Positions 22,101 through 34,100 of a stretch of 64,000 bases of DNA are shown here, piece after piece (position 1 is the stretch's first letter; each line of letters starts with the position of its first letter). The notes under the pieces are model-generated. The model was not told the origin of the DNA and did no database searches. It saw only the letters and a program-made list of their open reading frames with translations. Made by a program: the position numbers and the translations under genes. The DNA comes from Isoetes taiwanensis (taxonomy: Eukaryota > Streptophyta > Lycopodiopsida > Isoetales > Isoetaceae), in assembly GCA_021234155.1 (NCBI GenBank), contig JAJEKV010000223.1:124001-188000 (forward strand). Reading direction: 5' to 3'.

Positions 22101-25100
22101 CAATGCATTTGGCAGGAATGGTCTTTGCTACACGAAAATGCATACCCGTTAGTCCTGATGTCTTCTTCCCCAGACTGGAGGATTCCGGAACACTTATTGG
22201 CATTGGATGCCGTTTTCATAGAATGAAATGAAATCTTTATTATTATGTCCGTGAGACCAACGAGAGCTGCTGATAAACTTGCAAGACCAAAGCAGCAATT
22301 CCAGGCCTGTCAGGTATATTAGTGCATTCTCTTTTCAAGGGCAGGCAGTGGAAATTGTCAGAGGTTACACAGCTGAGTCTGCAGGATCTCTCTTGAGTTT
22401 GGAAGCAGCAGCTCTGATGGAGAAACACGCATGCACAACAAGAGACCGTAGCGCAGCATAAAGGAGAGAATGGGAGAGCAAGAAAATGGACGCATCACTA
22501 TGGTTCAAAAGGGTTGAGTACAATACATGGAGACCTGATGCTATTTAAAAAAGACAAGAACACTAACATACTATTAACAGGACTTTCATCCACCACAGTT
22601 AGCTAGCTTGATTAAAAATTACAAACACGCTATACATTATATTACCTTTCACAAGTGTGTTGTTTTGGTGGAAGCCATGAAATGTTTGCAAATATCACTA
22701 AATGTGCACTAAAGAACACAGGTTCTAAGTTCTAACCAAATTTTCAGCCCAAACAGTTTCCCATTCCAAGATCACATGAATTTCCTGTAGTCCTACCTTA
22801 AACCATTTTGGAATGGCTTGCAATCTTCTACAAGAATTCAGAAAGATTTTAAGGATCTGACCCAGGTCTGCAAGGAGATTTCCAGATTCTCATGAAAATT
22901 TCTTTTGCAAAAAGACCTGATTGCAGTGGCGCTTTATGAAAATAAACTCCTGATTCAAAATTCAGGGAAATAGACAGAGAGAGACCGAGAACCATCATAG
23001 GGAGGAGATCTGATCTATTGAGAAAAACGTTTAACATAAATGCAACAATTACACCTTGTTTATCCACAACATTATAAGTCATAAGTGTAATCCATACCTG
23101 GTATCCCAATGTTAGTAACAAATGATGCAATATCTGTATGGACTTCATGATCTAAACGTTATGTTCATTTGTGGTCCAGTCTTACTGGGTAGAGAAAAGC
23201 TACTAACCTTATTCCTGTGGAAAATCTATTACAGATCCAACAGTTAATTGATTCCTATATCATACTGATTGCACAGCAACGGAACAAATGCAGTGTAAAT
23301 GGAAGTCGAGAAAATGAAGCTATTGACTTCCAGCATAATGTAAATGATGAGAAACTATATTTGCCAACTGAAGATGCAATCCAAAGAAATTTTATTGCCG
23401 ACAGCACATGGATGAATTATATTCCAAAAGAAATTAGCATTGTTCCTTTTCCAACACGAGAGTACACTGATGACGAATTCCAATCCATTGTGAAAAGTGT
23501 CTTAGGAATATTGTAAGTATGGCTACATCATCATGGCTCTTAGATGTAGTAAATATTATTTCTATCGTTATTCAATACAGCTTTGCCATGAAATTTTCAA
23601 TCACGAGTAGATGATAGTTTCTTATTGAACAAGAAGATTTGTAAGGATTGGTGGTACACGTAAGTTCAGCTACAAGATGTTCATGATCTTTTACTTTTCT
23701 TGTGTTTGTGTGTGCCATTTATACAAGTATTCTCATCTAAAAACCGCTGAGCATGTAATTTTGGTACTAGATAAAATAAATTCAGAAAAGATAAGAGAAT
23801 TTAGGATTTTATCTAGCAGGTGGAGGAAAGTATGAGGCGATACTTGTTCACTTCTTCTTGAGGGAATGTTAACAGATCTATGCCATTTTACTCTTTTGGA
23901 AACTTTTAAGAAGTGCCTGTAGAGCCAGAAGTGGAGCAGGTCAGATTTCAACTTGGAGAAGTTGCAAAACCTGCCTGCATGTGGAGATTCTTGAGCAAGT
24001 GTACAGGTCGGCTAAAAATTTGTCAGAATTTGGCTGATGCATTGCTGTGCAAGAGGTTCAGCATGTCTTCTCTGATTTTTGGTTGGATTCCAAAGGTCGA
24101 TTACTATGTCTTGGACAACATATTGAAGAGGCGAGGCTTTGGGCATTGGCTATGGGCTCTTGTTAACTCACTGTCTTGTAATGCCTTCTTCTGCCCAATA
24201 TTATTAAAATTTATTAAAACATGATCATATGGTTTCCCTTTTTTGAAATTGTCTTCAGATTTGTATTTTCAGAAGGAAACAGTCAAGAAGTTCTTCGATC
24301 CCATCAACTGTCATAAGGGTGAAATAGATGGACCAGTCTGGATCACAATTCTCTATTAAAGTATTGCAGGCATTGTGAATAAACAAACATCTTGAAAAAG
24401 TCATAAAGAGAATGTTGCGAGCACGAAGAAAACAATCTTCAAATATATTCAGATAATTGCCCTTGTAGAATTGTGATTTTAGTGGATAGCTCCTTCGAAG
24501 AGGTCCATTTGTTTGCCTAGTGTTTTAAGTCATGCTGAATAGTCATATTTGCCTCATGGTGTTTCAATCAAGTATTGGGCATTACATGTACTTGAGACAA
24601 TTACATTTCAAGGTACATGTAAGCTGAGACAATTTCCAGTGGTTGTCCTTGGAGGGAAAATTCACTATGGTTCATGACAGGCTTGGAAGTGTTGAATAAT
24701 CATGACTTCATCTTCTGCAAGTTTACCTGCAGTTCTTTCTTTGCATCTTTGAGCCAGCAAGGGCCCTTCTTTGCCAGTCACGTGAAATAAAAAGAGCTAT
24801 CATAAAACTGCCTCTAAAAGCACATTTGGAGATATCATTCAAGCTGTAACAATAAGCTGGGGATTGAAGTGTTCAATAAACAAGCATATGTGTAGCACCC
24901 TCTACAAAGTGTACAAAGCTGAACAATGGTTTGAGGTAGGGTCATACAGATTAACAGCTTCAGTAGGATAGCCAAGAGAACCAGCCCGTTAACCAAACTT
25001 GCATAAGTATATCTGTCTTCTTCCATAAAAGGCCTCAAAATGCATTTGGAAACGGCATTTGAAACAGCAAAGGCTTTAGTGAAAGCATGGTTAAGCTAGT

Positions 25101-28100
25101 ATGTGGCTGTACGAACAGCTTCATATTCGTGAAACTTACACCGTCCGCCTTGCAGAAGCATTTCCACTTCTGTTTGGAGGAAAATTAGTCTCCTTGGAAT
25201 TTCATAGTTGTATTGTGATAAATCCAAGTGGTATTTGCACTTTTGAGAGTGAGCATGTGACGTTTGTTTTAACCATGTTCGTAGGGTAATTAATTTAATT
25301 GTGACTTACCTCGTAGTTTTTTTCAGGTATGTTCTTGCATTCATCTTTCCGTTGTCACGACTTATTAGTAATGCAGTTCTAGAAAAGGTGGTTCAATTTC
25401 TGACATTTGTCTCATGTTTTCTTGGTTTATTTCTTTATGTCGATAACTGACATGTGTTTTGATTTTCAGGAAAGAAAAATTACAGAAAGCATGCACATGG
25501 TAGGTCTTAGTAAAGCAACTCCTTATTATGCCTGGTTCATTACCTATGCCTTGCAGGTACACTCTGTCCTTTTATACAACCAATAAAATAAGTGACTTAA
25601 ACCACTTTATTGTTATTGGTGCAGTTTGCAGTATCATCTGCTCTTATCACTGTTGTGACCATGGACAGTATTTTTCAATACAGCAGCAAGTCTCTTGTTT
25701 TTATGTACTTTCTCCTATTTGGCATCAGTGCAGTAACTCTCTCCTTTTTCATCGAAAGCTTCTTCTCACGTGCAAAAACTGCAATTGCCGTGGGTACTCT
25801 CTCTTTTATAGGGGCATACTTCCCTTACTACATGGTCGTGGATACAGAAGTGTCCATGTATACATCAAACCCTCATGATGTCTTTATTGATATGCTGCAT
25901 CTAGCTTTTGCTAACACTGCATGATGTGATAGGCCAATGAAGATGTTCGCATCCTTACTTTCACCAACAGCATTTGCACTTGGCACTGTTAACTTTGCCG
26001 ATTATGAACGTGCACATGTTGGCGTCCGCTGGAGTAATATTTGGAAGGTAGGTAAGAGAGCTTATTGTGTTATGTAAGTCGTCCGATGGTGTGGTTGGTC
26101 TATACAACAAAACTTAGTCCGGAACTTACAGAATAATGGTATCAACCGAGCCAACTTTTTCTGCTAAGATCTTTGTTCGAAGACCATTCCAACCATAAAA
26201 CGGCATGTACCGAAAACTCCTTGTTCCATTAGCAATATAGTGCCAATACCAGTCTGCTTCAATTGCTGAAAACTAGTCTGTTTGCACCCAGCGATGGAAA
26301 ATATAGCTGCATTGTGTGAACGCCTGCTGGAAAAAAGACTTCAGAGCGTGTTTTTTTCTTTTGGTATATTTTGATGACCTAAAATTATATAGCCAAGGCA
26401 TCTTGGTTTTGAGCATTCTGTTTCCTTTTTATTAGATAACTGTTAGATTTTGTCCATACAGTGGCAGAAGGTGTCCAATTTCTTCAAATCAAAGCTGTTT
26501 GTATCTGCTTATATGATCTATATAGTTGAGTACGAGTTTGCAGAGTTTAGAGGGAGTAGGGCGATACATGGAGGGGCCTAGCTCCTGTGACCTAATAGAG
26601 GAACTTATATAGTATAAAAATATGGCGACATGATGTTTATGATAGTCGCATGATGTCCTGCACACTCATCTCATTATTAGAGTGACCAGTTTAGCATTAA
26701 GGTTAGAAGGGAAAATTATATTAACTTCTGCGAGAGACCACTTGGGTCTATGAGACCACATATACACCAATCATGTACAGCAGGGTTAGAGAAAATCTAA
26801 AGGACAGCAACGTAATTAAGTCTTCTGTCCTTGGCTGAACTCCCAAGATGTGCTTCATATAGCTGAAACTCTGGTCTGCAAGTGGTTTTGTGAAGCTATC
26901 TGCAAACTGAAGCTCAATAGAACAGTATTGGAGAATAACAATACAGCTTCTAGCTGTTCTCTTATCAAACACACTTAAATGCTATAGCACCATAGCCAGT
27001 TTATCATTAAGGTTAAAGCTACATTTCTTATAGCACCAAAGGAAATCAATATGAACATAATGTTAAGTCTTCTGTCCTTTGAGTTTTGATGGCCGAACTC
27101 TTGTGCTGAGCTTCATATAGCTGAAACTTTGGCCTGGGGCCAGTGGGTGTACAAGAATGTTCAATGTATGTCATAAGGCCTTGGTCTTCTCAAATCAGTG
27201 TCTACCAATTCCTTTAAATGATCCAAGGCTTTTCCATCCTTGTCTGCATCTCTGATTGTTATCCACCAGATTTAAGAACAGAGTTAAGATAAATACTACA
27301 AGAGACTTCAAAGAGATCCTCTACCATCCAAAACAGGATTAACAGCCAGCTGCCAAGGATCAAAGAAACCCATAATGTAATGTTGCGTGGCTCTTTCCTT
27401 AGGGCCATGTTGGATGAAATTCAGCTTGCTAAAACTGATTATCCTGTTATTTTCTCCCAGTGCCACGAAAGTTTGCGAGAGACCACTTGGGTCTATGAGA
27501 CCACATATACACCAATCATGTACAGCAAGGTTAGAGAAAATCTAAAGGACAGCAACGTAATTAAGTCTTCTGTCCTTGGCTGAACTCCCAAGATGTGCTT
27601 CATATAGCTGAAACTCTGGTCTGCAAGTGGTTTTGTGAAGCTATCTGCAAACTGAAGCTCAATAGAACAGTATTGGAGAATAACAATACAGCTTCTAGCT
27701 GTTCTCTTATCAAACACGCTTAAATGATATAGCACCATAGCCAGTTTATCATTAAGGTTAAAGCTACATTTCTTATAGCACCAAAGGAAATCAATATGAA
27801 CATAATGTTAAGTCTTCTGTCCTTTGAGTTTTGATGGCCGAACTCTTGTGCTGAGCTTCATATAGCTGAAACTTTGGACTGGGGCCAGTGGGTGTACAAG
27901 AATGTTCAATGTATGTCATAAGGCCTTGGTCTTCTCAAATCAGTGTCTACCAATTCCTTTAAATGATCCAAGGCTTTTCCATCCTTGTCTGCATCTCTGA
28001 TTGTTATCCACCAGATTTAAGAACAGAGTTAAGATAAATACTACAAGAGACTTCAAAGAGATCCTCTACCATCCAAAACAGGATTAACAGCCAGCTGCCA

Positions 28101-31100
28101 AGGATCAAAGAAACCCATAATGTAATGTTGCGTGGCTCTTTCCTTAGGGCCATGTTGGATGAAATTCAGCTTGCTAAAACTGATTATCCTGTTATTTTCT
28201 CCCAGTGCCACGAAAGTTTCAGTTTTGTCAAGAGCTTCAGTATTTATTCTATGATAGCTAAGAATGCCAAGTACGTGCGTCAGCCATGCAAGCAGACACC
28301 CAGCCATAGGCATCTTCCAGGATTCCAATTCAGCTCGTGGATATTTGAAAACGTTTCCTGACATATTTGGACTGCAATATAAAAATGTGTCTAAAAGTTC
28401 TGACATAATGCTTTGTAATGTATTTTTGTGATTGCAGGAATCTTCAGGCGTGACTTTTCTTCTATGTTTTGTTATGATGGCCTTCGATGCGGTCTTGTAT
28501 ACTGTTGCTTGCTGGTGTCGTCACAAGGTGTTTCCTCTTTGAAGTTCTTGTGCTCACCATTTATAGTGCTATTTAGTGAATGCTCATCTGTGAATTCTCA
28601 TCTATGACCAAGATTGTAAGCTTGTTCAAGTGTCATTTCTACTCCCAAGCATTAGACAGTAAGAAGCGAGCGATGCAATATGCTTACAAATATATGAATG
28701 TAGACTTTGGAAATACTTTGTTTGATATAAATAATGAGTGGACTAGTTATGCTAAAGGTCAAGTGAGACTTGTCAAAATTATGCTATGGAGTGTTGTTGG
28801 ATTTTCTTTCTTAGTTAAGGTCTTTTTGTTTATGTATATGTAAAGAATGGTATTAGGGTTTACTGCATTTGTTTTGTCCATCTCTCTAGTTTGCTTTGAA
28901 TTGGGGTTAGAATCTCGTTGATCCGGCAGGCACTGAGTCCAAGTGTTTTTAATAAGCAAATTTGCTCGACATCTCCTTTTTCTTAGCAACGTAGTGCTGG
29001 AAGAGAGATATGGAAGTTGAGGGCTATATTTCTCATTTAAATTGGAACTTCTTATGGTGGAACGCCATGTAAGGTGTTCTTAACGCTTGCCAAATTTTTG
29101 CAGTTTTTTCAGTCTGGATACGAGGTTTGTTTGAGACGAATCTGGAGCTGGAGATATGAACAAAATCAGGCGGAAGCTAACGAAGGAGTTGTTAGTAATC
29201 AAGGTCCCAATGAGATTTTAGAAAATGAGCATTTTAATAGCAATACTGCTGGGTCTACTTTGTTCGGCCCTTCTTCATTTGAAAAGGTGTCCATGGATTT
29301 ACAGCAGCTGGAATATGATGGCCGGTATGCACGTAGATGAAATTTTATATTTGACAATTGTTCTTGTTCTAAAATTTTGTAGCAACAGTTGTATACAGAT
29401 GAAGAATCTGAGGAAGGTTTTCCACGCTGCAGATGGTGAATGCGTTGCTGTGCATTCATTGGATCTCACATTATATGAAGGACAGATTCTTTCATTGCTT
29501 GGTATGTATGTTTATAGACTGTATGTTGATTCAAGCCCTTCCCTGGAAGGTTTATCTATTTTTATGCTTTGACGTGCCTTTTATAAATATGGCGAAACTT
29601 ATGATCTAGGCTGAAACCAACAGCAAAGAACAAGAAAGAAATAGAGCCGGAGTGAAACTCAGAAAATGAAAGATGATGGATTGGATGTTTTCTTTTGCTA
29701 CTACAAAAGATAGTCACATATGTGATGTGTAGAGCATAGCACATGATTACCTTAACGTGCTAATTATATCCTAACCTAGTCAGCTAGAGACATACATAAA
29801 CATATGCCAAGACATTTAAACCATGGTCCTATGTAAATACATAGGCTGCCATGTCAGCACGTGTGCTTATAGCCATTAAGAGTTATATTTTGTCAAAATA
29901 CACAAGCAGACCACTATTTCTCCATGATCCTCTCACTATAAGCAACTTGCCGCAGGTAACTTTTGGTTACTGACAAGGCAATGCATTTTCTCCATGGTCT
30001 GCAGGATAGATTTTCCGTTTCTGGCTGCTATGAAAATGAAATTTTGTTCTCCAAATTGTCTATTTCTTTTCAGGTCATAATGGAGCTGGGAAGAGCACTA
30101 CTATTGCTATGCTTGTGGGTCTAACTCGCCCAACATCAGGAGACGCATTTATACTCGGCAGGAGTGTTAAGACAGATATGGTACCCACTTGTATTAAGTA
30201 GCCTTTCTCTATTGACAAATACAGTGAATGCCTTTCCTTCCTCATCTGTCCCAGCCAGAAGCAAGTAGATAGTCAAACAACATCACTGTGATGGAAAGTA
30301 GCATCAATTGGCAGATTGAGGTCCATATGGGTTTGCATGTTGCCATGTTCAACTCTTCAAAAGATACACCTGTTTTGTGACATAACTATCAATCTGCTGC
30401 TGAGACCAGATTACTCTCCTAGCCATTATTACCAATAAGAAACCATAGCAATATAGATTGTATGGGCCTGGCCTTTATGATGTTTGGCATAAACCCTAAA
30501 ATCAGTTTGCGGCTTTGTGTTTAGGACGAAATCAGAAAGCATCTTGGAGTTTGCCCTCAATTTGATACCCTTTTTCCTGAGCTGACGGTAAGCTTTGATG
30601 GTTTTGATGTGATTTAGTGCTAAATTAGTACAATTTCAGGGCTTGACTTGGTAAAGGAATAGCCTCCGCTTGGCAAATTCTTAAATTTTAAATGCATCGT
30701 TCCGAGAGCTACTTTCTCCATTTTGTTAGCATCTGGCTTAAAATTGAGTGCATCCCTTTGCAGCTAAAAGGAAGGCTCCTAAGTTAAAGGAATTGCCATT
30801 CATTCACTTGGACTGCAAAGGAATTCTTCAAAGAAATCAAGCCTCCTCTTTTGCTGCAAAACCAAGGACTCCGATTTTGTCTTTTTCCTTCTGTTTGTTT
30901 TGTTTTCTGCTTCTCAGTTCCCTTCTATTTTCTTTTGAAAGAATATTATTGTTCCGGTGAATTAGAAAAATTGGATTTATAACTGTTCGCATTGGATCCT
31001 TTGGTTCATAGCTTCCTCCTTGCATGGGCTCAGTGTGTGTGCCCATTATAAATTGTCGAGAAAGAGAGCCGAAAATATCAATCGAATACTGGGATGATAC

Positions 31101-34100
31101 ACAAAGTGAACTTTTTTATTTGTCTGATATGCATTTAACAATTTCTATGCAACGGAGAATTCAGGTCAGGGAGCATCTAGTGATGTTTGGGACTTTGAAG
31201 GGGATTGATCATGACAATTTGGAGACTCAAATCGTATCCATGATGAATGAGGTTTGGCATTGTCAAATTCTAGTATTTGCTGACTAGTCATGAATTGATA
31301 CTATAGGCTCCAGTGCGGCTATTTGACTTAAATTTCTCCAACCTCTCTGGCAGGTTGGGTTAATGCAGAAGTCAGAAACCATGGTTTGCCAGCTTTCTGG
31401 AGGGATGTGCCGGAAGCTTTCTCTTGCAATTGCATTGTTGGGAAACAGCAAGGCATGTCCTTGTCAATACTTTGTCGAATTTAGCTTGCATTGCATTTTG
31501 AGTTTCAATAGTTTCTAGGTCGGAGAAACATAAACTAGACATATGACTAGTTACTGTCAGAAAATAACAGGAGCTTGGTGATGCGTCAGAGGTCCCAGAA
31601 TGGATGCTATGATATTTTATCTCCAAAGATATGCATCTCTAGTAGATTTGAATCTTTCAGCATTTGCAGTGTGAGGTGCATAAGGAGGACATTCATATCA
31701 GAGAGTTGGCAGGAAAGGGAGCAAGCCGATACAGTAGTTTTGGAATATAAGAGTGAAATTTCAAAGATGGATTAAAACATTGATTTTAGGGCTGAAAGAG
31801 GGGTGCTTTTGCAGGAGAAGTGTTGCTTTATGTAACACTACGTGATATTATTTTCTGTTTTTAGGGGATACTCTACGTGCATCTATGTTTATATGCTTTA
31901 TTGATGCTAGCAAGTACATGTAGTCGCATTGCACTAGGCTGAGTTATCTTAGAGTGCAGAACGAATGAGGATTTGTTAATCAACAAGTATTAAAAATAAG
32001 ACATGTTAATTAATGGTTTAATATGTTCTAGCTAGAAGGATTCAGTGTCAAAGTTAATTTGGATGACTGACAGATGTGCCATTCTAAAATGGGGTAACTG
32101 TACAAGTTTCTCGTTTTGAAATGTAGACTGTTCTTTGGGTCTTAGAGAAACTCTTCCTGCAAGGGTTTATCCAATGAGTGAATTAAGGAAGCAAAATTGC
32201 AGACACAAGGAAATACTTGTCACAATACATGATACATTGGTAGTTACATTTGCATTTCATATATACAGACCTGTCAAAATGAAAGATGTCCATGCAGGTT
32301 TGACACACTTTGCGCAAGGGCATACTAGGGGAAACTTAAGTTTCATTGTTATTGAAGCAGGTGGTCATATTGGATGAGCCTACAAGTGGGATGGATCCGT
32401 ATTCCATGAGATCAACATGGGATTTGCTGAGACGTTTCAGGAAAGGTCGGATAATTCTCTTGACAACGCATTCTATGGAAGAGGCAGATATTTTAGGCGA
32501 TCGCATTGCAATAATGTCCAATGGGATTTTGCGTTGCTGTGGCAGGTACTTCTTTTGCATTTTTCTGCATCGCTTGTGAATGTGTTTTGTTAAATAGCAT
32601 GGAAAATGTAATCAGTAATTTAGAATGTTGAGCTTTTTCTGCTCAAGATCACAACTGGCCATGGAACAAAAGTTAAGGAAGTTCTGGAGCAGAAAGATTG
32701 GGTGAAGGAAATTCCAAAAAAAAAAGGAAGCGTCTTGATCCCAAGGGAGGGACATCGAAATAAAATGCTCAGTAATGCAAAAGCATAAGCAATCGTTTCA
32801 AAGACGAGGCAGAATAGCAAGGGACCAAAATCTGACATCAGAACCCATCTTAGAATGACTAAAAGCATTTGGACTCATCTCTAGAGTGACTATATCTGTT
32901 TTGTGTTTAGGCTGTCCTAGTTATATTAAATGATGAAGAGATGTCACTGTTGTATTTATTGGGTCGCGTAGACCCTACGGGTCTTTAGTAATAGACATTA
33001 ATAAATCCTTCCTTATATTAGAAACTAGTTGCATATGACGTATATTGGTCTTTTACTTAATGTTCTCTGCTTCACGTAGTTGCTCATTTTTGAAATTTTT
33101 TATCATGTGTATTCAGTTCTCTGTTTCTTAAGCATCAGTTTGGTGTAGGATATACACTCACACTTGTCAAGGTATGGCCTCTAGTTTTACATGAATTCAG
33201 GACTTCTCTCTCTTTCCAGTTATTGTTTTCCTTTTTTTTTGCAGAAAGGACTTGAATCCTGCGGCATTTTTGATGTCATACTTAAATATGTTCCGTCTGC
33301 AGCGCTTATAAGTGATGTAATTCCTACATTCATTATTCTCAGCATAATGCTTTGGTTCCTTACCATATTATACTGATGTTAGCCAGGCTAAATGCAGGTT
33401 GGCCAGGAAATGTCATTTCGTCTGCCATTAGCATCATCTGCAGCTTTTAAATCATTATTTGATGAGCTTGAGAAGCATGTTGAGCTAAATGCATCTGCTA
33501 CAGATTTGGACTCTGATTGCATTGTTGATGGAAACGCTTGGAAGATTGGAAGTTATGGGATCTCAGTTACCACTTTAGAAGAAGTATTTTTGAGGGTATC
33601 AAAAGGAACGCTTGAACCGGCTGACATAGCCTTAAGTAAAGATTTAGCTATTGAAAGTGATGACAGTTCATATATAGACAAAGGATATGTGAATCTGGAT
33701 GCTAAACTGAATGAAGAAATAGAAGAGGAGCAGTCCCGAGGAGTGGAGAAGAAAATTCCTTTCGGTTCAGTAGTTTGTAATATTGTTCAAAGCATTACTG
33801 GGAAGGTTCGAAGACATCCATTAGTTTACTTGGGTAGTGAAGAACGTTCCCTTTTCAGGAGGCACTTCTATGCACTTCTATTGAAGCGTGCATTGTGTGC
33901 CCGGAGGGACAAGAAAACAGTAATCTTCCAACTAATTATACCAGCCCTTTTCCTACTTTTTGGGCTACTATTTCTGATAGCTCAGCCGCATCATGATCAA
34001 CCATCTGTAACTTTAACGACTTCATATTTTAACCCTCTCGTAGGGGATGGTGGAGGTGGTGGACCTATCCCATTCAATCTGTCACTCCCATTAGCCACAG

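Larger units (their letters stand above)
16157..28527 (+). other. ABCA1: ABCA exons 1-11: first transmembrane domain
   Basis: Exon 1 encodes the cytosolic start with the family motif [14 protein letters not shown]. Exon 2 encodes the first membrane helix ([17 protein letters not shown]). Exons 3-6 form the large first loop outside the membrane, with [41 protein letters not shown] and [18 protein letters not shown]. Exons 7-11 hold the remaining helices ([54 protein letters not shown]) and [12 protein letters not shown]...[11 protein letters not shown]. The 3.2-kb, 2.5-kb, 1.8-kb and 2.4-kb introns 4, 5, 6 and 10 separate them. Residues about 1-503. Confidence 0.9.
29104..33171 (+). other. ABCA1: ABCA exons 12-19: first nucleotide-binding domain
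   Basis: Exon 12 encodes a variable linker. NBD1 begins at [11 protein letters not shown] (exon 13). Walker [10 protein letters not shown], spans the exon 13/14 joint near residue 615. The Q-loop [14 protein letters not shown] is in exon 15 and the signature [10 protein letters not shown] in exon 17 (a Cys where Lys is usual). Walker [14 protein letters not shown] opens exon 18, followed by the H-loop [12 protein letters not shown]. Exon 19 gives [16 protein letters not shown]. All catalytic residues (Lys, Gln, Asp-Glu, His) are present, so ATP hydrolysis is expected. The VLPxxYGxxxPWNF-like stretch found before NBD1 in relatives was not found. Confidence 0.9.

Noticed and set aside
24575-24630. 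Inverted TTACATGTAC repeats in intron 6
   Set aside because: Short arms and AT-rich context; expected by chance at this size.
28053-28406. 117-codon minus-strand frame in ABCA intron 10
   Set aside because: No family motif. It crosses the end of the tandem duplication and is probably retroelement debris.
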